Shown here: piece after piece, positions 38,874 through 46,927 of the stretch
Numbering within the stretch: position 1 is the stretch's first letter
Layout: each line of letters opens with the position of its first letter
Assembly (NCBI GenBank): GCA_918797485.1
Contig: CAKKNE010000003.1
Coordinates: 186,001-250,000 of the forward strand
Direction: 5' to 3'
DNA from: Pelagomonas calceolata
Taxonomy: Eukaryota; Sar; Pelagophyceae; Pelagomonadales; Pelagomonadaceae
DNA length: 64,000 nucleotides
Position numbers and translations under genes: made by a program
The notes under the pieces: model-generated
The model's input: only the letters and a program-made list of their open reading frames with translations
Database searches by the model: none
Told to the model about the DNA's origin: nothing

Positions 38874-40760
38874 ATGGCCACGGCCGCCAGCGCCGACCCC
38901 GCGCCACCAAGCAGAAGCTACTACGAGGCCTACACGAAAAAGCAGAAGGCCGGCAACCGCTTCCAGGACGCCGTCTTCGTGGAAAGAGGCGCCCTGCGCG
39001 TCGCGCGCGACCAGAACAAGCCGCCGCTGCCGCACCTCCCGACCGAACGAAAAGCCATTGATAGAGACGAGTACGCGCGCTTCCTCGAGGCGCAGCTCGC
39101 GGCCGCCGGCGCCTTACTGGCGCGCTTCGAGCAGCGCGAGGAGCAAGTTCAGCAGTCTATAGACAATGCCGCGAGGACATGCGCCGAGGCGGCGGCCGGC
39201 GCGCGCGCCGAGGAGGCCGCGCGCATGGAGCGGCGCATCGTTGATTTGGAGGCGCGCCTGGCGGCCTCGGAGACGAATTTGCGCAAGGCCGAGGAGCGGA
39301 GCGCGAGTGCCGAAAGTAGAGTGGACGACGCGTGCGCTCTAGTCAGGGAGCTCTCGTCGGGGCCGCGCCTGCGCGCCGCCGAGGACCGCGCGTCGGCGGC
39401 CTGCGCTAGAGTTGCGGATGTAGAAAAAGCTTTACACGCGGCATTACGATCACTCGGCGAGAAGGGCTTGACGAACCTCCTGGAAGAAGAGGACGAGGAG
39501 GAAACGACGCCGCTGTCCGAGCGGCTAGCCGCGGCGGAGGTCGCCGTCGAGGCGGCCCAGGCCACGGCCCTCGGCGCGACGGCATTAGCTGAACGGTTGG
39601 CAAAGCGTCTAGAGGACGCCGAGCGGACCGCCAGAGAATTGGCGGAAAATGCGACGTCGCACGAGGACGCCACGGCGGATGCTGTTATCGAGGCCGTGGC
39701 CAACCTCGAAACCAAAACGAATGCGAGGTTGGAGGCGCTCGAGGCGTTCCAGAGGAGACCGCCGCCGTCGCCCGTCGCGCGGCCCGACTCTCCTGTCCTA
39801 CAGTCGACGCCCGCCGCCGCCCGGGCCGGCGAGCTCCTGAAGGAGCAGCTCGGGCTGTCTGAGGAAAACGCGGTCGACGAGGCCCCCTCGATTCATTCAT
39901 CAAATGCCTCAGACGGGACGACGAATGAAGATGACGACGACGCGATGGCGCGGGCGGGCCGCGACCTCGATGATGCGAGAGCTGTCGCCGAGGCCGTGGC
40001 GGACGAGGCCGTGTTGCGGGCCGAGTTCGCGGAGCAGGAAGCGGCGTTGCTGCGGGAGCGCGCGGGCGTTTTGGTGCAGAAATTGAGGGATGAACCGCCT
40101 CCAACGTATGACGAGCACACGACGCACCACGGCGGCGAGTTCGTGCTGGCGCCGCCGCAGTCGCCAGCGCGTCTGGACCACGCGTCGCCCGTCCGGAGGT
40201 CGGCGCCCTCCTCACCCTCGTCGTCGCGGCGGTCTGTTGATGAGCCTCCCAAGCCGAAGACGAAGAAGTCGCCCGCGCGGAAGAAGGTCGTCGTCAAGGC
40301 CGCGACGCCGCCGCGGAGCAAGGCGCGATCGTACGCGGAGTCGCCGCCGCCGCAGCTCGACGGCGACGACCCGCCACCTCTACCGCCGCACCTGCGCCAG
40401 TACGAAGCGTCGGACATCCTCCGAGCCGCGGGCGCCGACGTGCCCGAGGCACCTGCGCGCAAGACGGTCAAGAAGAAAAAGAAGGTTGTTAAAAAGAAGG
40501 TAGCGAGGCGGCCGCCCCAGATCGAGACGGGCGCCGAGACGGCGGCCGAGCGCGCGCGCCGGCGCGTCCTGGCTTCTAGAAGGACGGGCGTGACGCACCG
40601 CGGGCCCATCGGCGCGACGTGGCCGGACTCGGTCACGCACCCCCGCGTCGTCGCGCGCGTGCCGTCGGGCGCGGCCTGGGTCCCGGCCATGAAGGTCGGG
40701 ACTCCTAGATTACGGAGCGCGTCGCCGGCGCCGACGTCGGCGCCGAGTTCCGGCGTTTGA
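38874..40760 (+). CDS. Coiled-coil protein with basic C-terminal region, unrecognised
   Basis: The protein has 628 residues from the ATG at 38874. Residues 55-290 form a long coiled coil rich in Ala, Glu and Arg. An acidic patch follows (NEDDDDAMARAGRDLDD), then a second short coil. The C-terminal 200 residues are Pro/Ser-rich and basic, with KTVKKKKKVVKKKVARR near residue 535. There is no TM helix or catalytic motif. The layout suits a cytoskeletal or basal-body scaffold, which is only a guess. Confidence 0.75.
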   Translation: MATAASADPAPPSRSYYEAYTKKQKAGNRFQDAVFVERGALRVARDQNKPPLPHLPTERKAIDRDEYARFLEAQLAAAGALLARFEQREEQVQQSIDNAARTCAEAAAGARAEEAARMERRIVDLEARLAASETNLRKAEERSASAESRVDDACALVRELSSGPRLRAAEDRASAACARVADVEKALHAALRSLGEKGLTNLLEEEDEEETTPLSERLAAAEVAVEAAQATALGATALAERLAKRLEDAERTARELAENATSHEDATADAVIEAVANLETKTNARLEALEAFQRRPPPSPVARPDSPVLQSTPAAARAGELLKEQLGLSEENAVDEAPSIHSSNASDGTTNEDDDDAMARAGRDLDDARAVAEAVADEAVLRAEFAEQEAALLRERAGVLVQKLRDEPPPTYDEHTTHHGGEFVLAPPQSPARLDHASPVRRSAPSSPSSSRRSVDEPPKPKTKKSPARKKVVVKAATPPRSKARSYAESPPPQLDGDDPPPLPPHLRQYEASDILRAAGADVPEAPARKTVKKKKKVVKKKVARRPPQIETGAETAAERARRRVLASRRTGVTHRGPIGATWPDSVTHPRVVARVPSGAAWVPAMKVGTPRLRSASPAPTSAPSSGV

Positions 40761-40794
40761 TAAATTTACAACAGTATATATGACGGGGGGACTA

Positions 40795-40862
40795 GGCCTC
40801 GGGGGTCTCGGACCCTCTGCTAGCTTGGGCAGTGGGTCGTCACGGGCGGCCATCTATCCCTC
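40795..40862 (-). promoter_or_regulatory. SECIS-like RNA element after the GST stop codon
   Basis: On the minus strand the sequence has GTGA at 40843-40840, a 10-bp helix (GACCCACTGC pairing with GCAGAGGGTC, one A-A mismatch) and an apical loop containing AA at 40826-40825. CGAG follows at 40810-40807. The order GTGA, 13 bases, AA in the loop, then an NGAN 3' partner is the eukaryotic SECIS core. A lower stem with GGCC arms closes it. It lies about 21 bases after the GST stop, which is closer than usual. Pairing was done by eye. Confidence 0.7.
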
Positions 40863-40864
40863 TA

Positions 40865-41608
40865 TCACTTCGACGCGAACATTTTCATCATGCGCGTCAT
40901 CCCGGCCACGATGTCTTCGTCCGACGGGCGTGTGGAGGCGACGGACGGCCGCTCGAGAATGGCGGTGATTAGTTTATTCACCCTTGGGTGCCTTTTGCAG
41001 ATCTCCTTGACGTCGACGTCGCAGAAGTGCTTCAGGTTCGGTATACTACGCGCCACGAACGGAGCCATCATAGCTTCGCTGAAGCACATCTCCGTACCGC
41101 AGAGGAAGGGGCCCTCCGAGTCTTGGTGGATCTCGAGAAACGTCTCGAAGTTCTCCACGTCCTCCTCGAACTCGGCGACCTTCTTGGCGAGGGCGTCCTT
41201 GTCGTCCCGGACCTTGATGAATGCGAAGTAGTTCTGGAAGGGCTGGATCTCCGCCATCAATCTAGCGCTCGCCCTCTTTGCTGCGTCCGCAGGATAGAAA
41301 GGCGCACCGGCGCGTTCGGCCAAGTATTCGACCGTCACGCTACTTTCGACGAGCGTGTCGCCGTCGATCTCGAGCACCGGCACTTTGGCGCGACCGCCCG
41401 GATTTGCTTTTTTGTATACATTGATGAACTCCTCGCTCTTGTTCTGCAGGTCGCACTCCACTGTGTCGTGTTCGACACCGGTCTCCGCGAGAGAGATGCG
41501 GGTGCGTTGCGCGTAGGGTCAGGCGGCAGCACTCCATAGAGTGCAGCTCTTGGCCGACAGAGCTCGCGTGCTATGAAGCGCCACAGCTATCACGAGTGCA
41601 CGCTGCAT
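40865..41608 (-). CDS. Selenocysteine-containing glutathione transferase
   Basis: From the ATG at 41608 to 40865 the frame is open for 248 codons except one in-frame TGA at 41521-41519 (codon 30). That TGA sits exactly where GSTs of the omega/DHAR type have their catalytic Cys: the context reads SCTLWSAAA, TGA, PYAQRTRISLAE. The thioredoxin-like domain continues with NPGGRAKVPVLEIDGDTLVE, with the cis-Pro in KVPV and the ES glutathione-binding turn, and an all-helical C-terminal domain follows. Residues 1-19 look like a signal peptide. A SECIS-like hairpin follows the stop. The terminal stop is also TGA, directly followed by TAG. Starting at the later ECDL instead would lose the active site and first strand. 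Confidence 0.85.
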
Positions 41609-41942
41609 TTTGCTGAGCAGGCAAGTCGCAGTGCTGCTATGCCTTTGTAGAGCGCAGCACTGCTATGCAGTGAGACGGAGACGCGGCAATAGACGCAGCA
41701 CAGCAAGCGCAGCACTGTGCAGCTAGAAACTAGGACAGCAGGAAGCCTGCCGGGGCGTGGCAAAGCTTTTTTTGCGCGATGCGTCGGAGCTAGCGTCGTG
41801 TAAGACACTAGCCTGGACAGCCGCACACATGCTTTTGGCTTAAGCTCGGCCGCGTTAGCCGCCGCGGCTCTGCAGGACCCGGAAAAAAGGCACCCTGCCT
41901 CCAGAGCTCGCAACCCGCAGCGCTCCTGCTGTCAAAAAAACC
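41609..41942. promoter_or_regulatory. Divergent promoter region, Sec-GST and EMC10
   Basis: GCTAGCGTCGTGTAAGACAC, continuing TAGC, at 41789-41812 is a minus-orientation copy of the dispersed element. GCAGTGC and GCAGCACTG motifs cluster at 41627-41720. No gene is seen. Confidence 0.45.
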
Positions 41943-42653
41943 ATGCCGAATGCCCTGTACCTCCTCCTGGCAGCGACGGCCGCCGCGGCGCCATACAAGT
42001 GCGACGTAGAGCACGCCTTCGGCGCGACCGCGACCTACGCGCGGCGCGCGACGCTGACCGTCGACCCGGACCGCGCGAACCACAACAAGCTGAAATTCGC
42101 GCCGGACAGCCTGCCGCTCGTCGGCGCCAACGCGACCGCCTTCGCCGACCTCGCCAAGGCGGACGGCGTCTACCGAATTAGAGTAAGACGCGAGGGCGCG
42201 CGGGCCTGGGCGAGCGCCTCGATCCGGGCGTGCGACCTCGCGGCGTCAAATTATGAGGAGGATTTGAGCGTGGCACTCGACGCGCGCGGCGACGTGGTGG
42301 CGCTCGCCTACCGGAACGCGCGTTTGGAGGGATGCGACGCGGGCGCGCCAGGGGAGGACGCCGCGCTCACGTCTTCGGCCTCACCAGCGCTCGACGCCGT
42401 CGCCCAGGTGATCCCCGTCCAGGCCAAGGTCGCGCGGCCGCCCTCGGGCTTCGGGAGCGTGCTGCCGCGCGACGGCGGCGCGCGGCCGGGCGGCGCCACC
42501 CCGGGCGCCCCGGGTGCGGACGAGGAGCGGCCGCCCCCCACCTCTTTCTTCCGCAAATACTGGCACATCATCCTGCCGCTCGCTTTGCTCCTGCTGACGA
42601 CGGGCGAGCCCGAGCCCACGAAGGTGACGAAGGTCGCCGAGAAGTCCGACTAG
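41943..42653 (+). CDS. EMC10: ER membrane protein complex subunit 10
   Basis: The protein has 236 residues. A signal peptide (LYLLLAATAAAAPYKCD) leads into a lumenal beta domain with the EMC10 pattern: ATLTVDPDRANHN, YRIRVRREG and ASIRACDLAASNYEEDL. A Pro/Gly-rich linker follows. The C-terminal TM segment, FFRKYWHIILPLALLLLT, and a short tail match the family layout. EMC inserts tail-anchored and multi-pass proteins into the ER membrane. The gene is divergent from the Sec-GST. Confidence 0.85.
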   Translation: MPNALYLLLAATAAAAPYKCDVEHAFGATATYARRATLTVDPDRANHNKLKFAPDSLPLVGANATAFADLAKADGVYRIRVRREGARAWASASIRACDLAASNYEEDLSVALDARGDVVALAYRNARLEGCDAGAPGEDAALTSSASPALDAVAQVIPVQAKVARPPSGFGSVLPRDGGARPGGATPGAPGADEERPPPTSFFRKYWHIILPLALLLLTTGEPEPTKVTKVAEKSD

Positions 42654-42716
42654 TCTGTTCATAACTAACATTAACGGGATAGCTCGCCGGCGTTGGTGGA
42701 AGGGAGAGAGAGGAAG

Positions 42717-43440
42717 TCAGTCGAAGACGGAGCCGAGCACGGCGTCGACGGTGTCGCCGTCGCAGAGCAGGGAGTCGCGCTTCTCGCGCTCCTTCGGCGG
42801 CGTCGGCGGCGCCGGCTCCTTCCGCGAGGAGACCGCCGTGAAGGCCGAGGGCGAGCGGCGGCCGTCGAACGTCGCCAGCGACTCCAGGGTCTCGGTCGAC
42901 GGCAACGACGGGAACGCCGGCGCCGGCGCCGGGGCGGCACCGGCACCCGTCGCGTAGAAGGGCCCGTTCGGTTCGTATTGTTGCACGACGTGCGGTACGA
43001 GGACGTTGTTCACGAGGCCGACCGGAGCCGCTCGCAGGCCGCGTCGAAGTCGGCGCCGGGCGCGTCGCAGACGAGCACGATGGTGGCGGGCGGCGCGTGC
43101 TCGACCTGCGCGTTGGCATGTCTATTGGGGGCGGCTTGACTCTGACTTTTTGTCGACCCCGTTGAAGGTCCCGATTCCTGCGCGGAGCACGTACCGCCCA
43201 CAAAGCCGCCTCGAGCGCCGGCGACGCGTCGGCGGACAGGACTTGCACGTCTGGCGCCGTCAGTTGTACATCGGGCGCGAGGAGCGCCGAAAGTGCGGCC
43301 ACTGCATCACGATTGCCGTCCGGGTACACCACGCGCTCCCTGCGGGGAAAAGCGGTCAGCGCGCGTAGGCGAGGCGCCGGCGAGTCGTTTTCGCGGGGGA
43401 ACGCACCACAGGACAGTCGCGGATGGCGCCATGCCGACAT
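42717..43440 (-). CDS. Unrecognised spliced protein, one frame break
   Basis: Exon 1 is 43195-43440, the intron is 43106-43194 (GTACGTGC to ACGCGCAG), and exon 2 is 42717-43105. Splicing joins ALEAALWA to VEHAPPATIVLVCDAPGADF. Near 43015 the frame shifts by one missing base into VNNVLVPHVVQQYEPNGPFY; exon 2 plus one base is a multiple of three. The second half is Pro/Ala-rich and ends DTVDAVLGSVFD. About 210 residues in all. The core looks like a small alpha/beta domain, but no family is recognised. Confidence 0.55.
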
Positions 43441-43792
43441 TTAGCGCCGCAAGCCCGGAGATCACGCCGCATGAACCCGTTTTATCAACCGAAAAAACGA
43501 GATCCTCATACACACCAAACACGTGATATTTCCCTACCGAGGGATAGGTGGACTCAAAAACTTAGCGCACGGGTTCAGTGGCCCCATGTCACACTGATCA
43601 CAAGCCCATCATCACATCGCTGCCCAGGCAAGCGCAGCGCTCGCACACGGTAGCCCAGGAAGACTATCAGTCGAGCTGTGCAGCTTTTGCACGCACGGCT
43701 GCCGAGCGAGGCAGCCCACACAGTGCATACAAGGGCAGCATACGAGACGCAGCAAGCGAAGTCAGCCCCTCACACGAGCAGCCAAAAAACCG
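43441..43792. other. Divergent intergenic region
   Basis: No gene or clear element is seen. The AAAAAACCG-type sequence just before the channel ATG at 43793 is the only notable context. Confidence 0.4.
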
Positions 43793-46069
43793 ATGGCGGA
43801 CGACGCCGACGCCGCCCGCAAGGAGCGCATGGCCGACTACAGGGTCGGCGGCCGCCACCTCGTGCACCTCGGCCCGGACGTCCTTTCAAGAGATACGATG
43901 ACGAAGGAGCGCGCGCTCACGCCCCTCGGCGAGGAGCCAGCGCCGCGGGAGAGCGTCGCGTCGCCTGTGTCGCAGAAGAGCCCGCGGTCGTCGCTCACGA
44001 GCACGCCGCGCGCTTTAGTGAAGCGTGTCTCGAAGCGGCTGCAGCGCATGGGCAGCCGCGCATCTTCATTATTAGAAGTGGGCAAGCAGGAGCAGGATTT
44101 CTTTGATCTGGACGATAGCTATCTTGATAGTAGGAAGATGGACCATCGAACAGTTATCAGAGGCCACTATCCGCGCCGCGAAAAGTGGTATGCGGCACTC
44201 GACCCGGACGGTCCGAGAAGGCAGGGCTGGGACGGTCTCATGTTGGCGTTGGTTGTTTATGTGTTGTTCGTGACCCCTTACGAGCTCGCTTTCGTTGCTC
44301 ATGTAAAAAAAACATCAGCTTTATACATATGCAATACGATCGTCGATGTATGCTTCTGGTGCGACGTCCTCTTTCAATTCAACACGGGCTATTACCATGC
44401 TGATCAAGGAAGATGGATAACAGATAGAAAAGGTATCGCGTCTAGATACTTAAAGCTCTGGTTCTGGCTGGACATGGCTAGTCTATTACCTTTCGGTTTG
44501 ATGGTGCAACGGGAAGACGTGTCCATTCTGAGATTAATAAGATTGATTCGACTCTTTAAATTACTGCGGGTGGCGAAGGCGCCTCGACTCCTCGCGAACA
44601 TCCAAGTGATAGCCACCATGTCCTACAAGCAAAAGTGCGTCTGGAAATATCTACTAGTCTTATGTAGTATGTTGCATTTGATGGCCTGTGCCATCCGCAT
44701 GGCCCACGACTTTCAACGGGGGACGAAGACGCACTACGAGACCAATAGTTACTTAAGGTGGCGCGTTCTTGAGAGTAGAAGAAGTAGTTTCAGGGGCAAC
44801 GGCGCGTTGTACGTCGATTCCCTGGACTGGGCCGTGTCGGTCATGCTCGGGAACAGTGCTTATAGAACGACGGCCGAGGGCATCATCAGTATCCTAGGTA
44901 ATCTGTTCGGGGTCATGTTCGTGGCGTTTCTCTTTGGTGATTTGACGAATATCCTATGTAATTTAGATCCTGCTGCGAACGAATTTAAACAAACGGTAGA
45001 CAATTTGAACCGCTTCGCCTACGAGCAGCAGTTCCCGAAGGAGGTTCGGTCGGCCTTGCACGAATATTTACAACAGTCGGAGGGGTTATTTCGGTCGAAG
45101 TTCCACCACTCGCTACTCAATCAGTTGTCGCCCAATTTGCAGGAGTTGATTGCGCACTTTCAACTCGGCCACCGCGTCGTGCGGGCGCCCTTTGTGACGT
45201 ACGCGCGGCAGTGCACGCTTGGTTTAGTGGTCGGTCGCAGATTGGTCATCCGACCGCCGCGGGGCCACCAGCACACTTATCTCGACGACGAAACGATCGA
45301 CGAGGACGACCCCGACGACGACGAGTTGTACTCGAGAGCCTTTGCCAAGAAAGGTAGACGAGAAGCTGTGATTGTCAGGATCCACCCGGACATGCAGTAC
45401 GACGTGCGCTATTTGGACGACGCGACGATGGAGGAACGCGTGACCCACGACCGCATTAGTGTCAGAGACGAGTCGCAGCGGATCCAGAAGGCCGTGTCGC
45501 GGATGGAGTACGTCACGAAGCTACTGGTGACGCAGGTGGCCAAGGCGCTGGAGATGCATTTATTTATGGGCGGCGACTTCGTGATCCGGAAGGACATCAC
45601 TTTAAATAGAGCGATGTACATCGTTGATTCCGGAAAGGTTATGCTCCTTGGTTCCGATGTATTGAAGCCCTGGGGCATGTCCTTCTCCCCAGAAGGCGAG
45701 TGCTTCGGCGACCGGTCCATCGCGATGATCGTCGCCGGGCATGCACCAAGACCTTCCTGGTACAACGCGCGCGCGACGCAGATCTCACGATTACTAGTAC
45801 TGGACGCCGCGCAACTCGTCGAGATCATCACGGCGCCCGGCTTCGAGCAGTTCCACAAATTCATCCACCGTTTTGGGGTGTGGGCGTCGTTCAAGGTCGC
45901 GTTCGCGCGGGCCATGCGCGAGGGCGGCATCGCGCGCATCGCGGACGAGTGGCTCGCGCGCGAGCAGGCGGCCGCCGCTGCATCAGAAGAGGAGGTGCCC
46001 CTCGACCTGCGGCTCGACGCGCTAGAACAAAAACTCGACGCGCTCCTCGCGCGGACCTCGTCTGGTTAA
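43793..46069 (+). CDS. EAG/CNG-type voltage-gated cation channel with unusual pore
   Basis: The protein has 758 residues. S1-S6 helices span about 148-390. S4 reads LRLIRLIRLFKLLRVAK at 246-262, with regularly spaced Arg/Lys. The C-linker follows (NRFAYEQQFPKEVRSALHEY). The pore loop at 339-363 (SLDWAVSVMLGNSAYRTT) lacks the TVGYG or GFG filter of potassium channels. A cyclic-nucleotide-binding-like domain comes after S6, but it is split by about 100 residues that include a Tudor/SH3-like strand set (EAVIVRIHPDMQYDVRYLDD). The CNBD resumes at MYIVDSGKVMLLG and GECFGDRS. Ion selectivity cannot be predicted from the filter. No intron is seen. Confidence 0.85.
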   Translation: MADDADAARKERMADYRVGGRHLVHLGPDVLSRDTMTKERALTPLGEEPAPRESVASPVSQKSPRSSLTSTPRALVKRVSKRLQRMGSRASSLLEVGKQEQDFFDLDDSYLDSRKMDHRTVIRGHYPRREKWYAALDPDGPRRQGWDGLMLALVVYVLFVTPYELAFVAHVKKTSALYICNTIVDVCFWCDVLFQFNTGYYHADQGRWITDRKGIASRYLKLWFWLDMASLLPFGLMVQREDVSILRLIRLIRLFKLLRVAKAPRLLANIQVIATMSYKQKCVWKYLLVLCSMLHLMACAIRMAHDFQRGTKTHYETNSYLRWRVLESRRSSFRGNGALYVDSLDWAVSVMLGNSAYRTTAEGIISILGNLFGVMFVAFLFGDLTNILCNLDPAANEFKQTVDNLNRFAYEQQFPKEVRSALHEYLQQSEGLFRSKFHHSLLNQLSPNLQELIAHFQLGHRVVRAPFVTYARQCTLGLVVGRRLVIRPPRGHQHTYLDDETIDEDDPDDDELYSRAFAKKGRREAVIVRIHPDMQYDVRYLDDATMEERVTHDRISVRDESQRIQKAVSRMEYVTKLLVTQVAKALEMHLFMGGDFVIRKDITLNRAMYIVDSGKVMLLGSDVLKPWGMSFSPEGECFGDRSIAMIVAGHAPRPSWYNARATQISRLLVLDAAQLVEIITAPGFEQFHKFIHRFGVWASFKVAFARAMREGGIARIADEWLAREQAAAAASEEEVPLDLRLDALEQKLDALLARTSSG

Positions 46070-46132
46070 TTCTTAGTCTTTCTTGGCGCGACGTGAGACC
46101 TAGTCTGGTAATTTTTAGTCTTTCTTCGCGCG
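46059..46132. repeat. Duplicated 3'-end segment between convergent genes
   Basis: TCTGGTTAATTCTTAGTCTT (from 46061) and TCTGGTAATTTTTAGTCTTT (from 46104) are imperfect direct copies about 43 bp apart, each running on into TTC then GCGCG. The first carries the channel stop codon and the second the stop of the convergent gene, so a small tandem duplication shaped both gene ends. Confidence 0.7.
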
Positions 46133-46700
46133 GAGCACACGGATCCCGCCCGCCAATTTGGCGACGGCGCGGACGTGGCGCACGAGCTCGGCGCGCTTGC
46201 ACGGCTCGCCCTGGATGCAGATGTCGCTCGACACGCGCGTCGAGAATTTGTACCAGCGCGTCGGCGCGTGCAACCCCAGAAAGTCCTCGAACCGGTCGAG
46301 GGCCATGACGACGACGTCCGTCGGCGTCTTGTAGCGCTCCGCGGTCCGCACCCAGACCTGCGACCTGTGCGTAATCAACCGCGTTGACCAGCCCCTGGCA
46401 CGCGCCATCGACGAATCGACGACGATCGACGCGACATTGTGCGACTCTCTCGTCCTCGGCGCGGAGTCACTACGGTTATTTCCACACGACCCGTGACTCC
46501 GTCACCATTAGATCGTATTCGGGCACGTCCACACGGCTGTTACGGGGGTCCTTGTAGACGATTATTCCGATGCCGCGATTCGCGGGCTGAGTCAAGAAGA
46601 CCGGCTTGGCAAAATCCAAAACCACACGCGCGAGCTGCTTGCAGATCTCGGACTGCGATTCGTCGGGCGCGTCGCTCCGGCGTACCGGGGAGCCAGACAT
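46115..46700 (-). CDS. Unrecognised protein, two exons
   Basis: Exon 1 is 46498-46700, the intron is 46365-46497, and exon 2 is 46115-46364, giving 150 residues. The spliced junction reads YDLMVTESQVWVRTAERYKT, a continuous fold-like stretch. Other blocks are ICKQLARVVLDFAKPVFL, GIGIIVYKDPRN and VVVMALDRFEDFLGLHAP. The C-terminus is basic (RVLRAKKD). The alternating beta/alpha pattern suggests a small globular domain. No family is recognised. The splice choice is fixed by frame and by the introner boundary. Confidence 0.7.
46365..46497 (-). mobile_element. Older introner forming an intron
   Basis: The element at 46365-46489 has the ends CTGTGCGTAATCAACC and GGTTATTTCCACACGA, clear variants of the ends of the copy at 1369-1567 (CTGTGTGGAAATCAACC). 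The flanking 8-mers CCTGCGAC (46357-46364) and CCCGTGAC (46490-46497) match at 6 of 8 positions. On the coding strand the intron starts at the GT of the duplication and ends with the CAG of the element. This is the only choice that keeps exon 2 in frame. The inside holds CGCCATCGACGAATCGACG. Confidence 0.85.
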
Positions 46701-46721
46701 TATAAATCAATTATAAGGAAC

Positions 46722-46735
46722 TCAAAAATTTTTGA
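46722..46735. repeat. AT-rich perfect palindrome
   Basis: TCAAAAATTTTTGA is a 14-bp perfect palindrome in the 227-bp gap between divergent genes, next to GATCGATCAATC. It is possibly a promoter or binding site. Confidence 0.4.
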
Positions 46736-46927
46736 TCGATCAATCGGCTCCAGAGACGCTCACGAGTAACGCTCCAGGACGGCGCGACCGGCGCCGGACG
46801 CGACGTGCGCGAGTCACCCGTCGCCTCGAATCAATTGCGCTTCGCTGTCGGGCTGTGACGGCATTCAAAACCCGTTCAAAACCCGAAAAACGCTGTCGGA
46901 GGCGCTGCACGCAGCCGCCGCGACGCG

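Noticed and set aside
40865-41461. GST starting at the downstream in-frame codon 41461
   Set aside because: This would remove the first strand and active site of the thioredoxin fold, and there is no ATG there; the TGA-containing frame from 41608 is complete.
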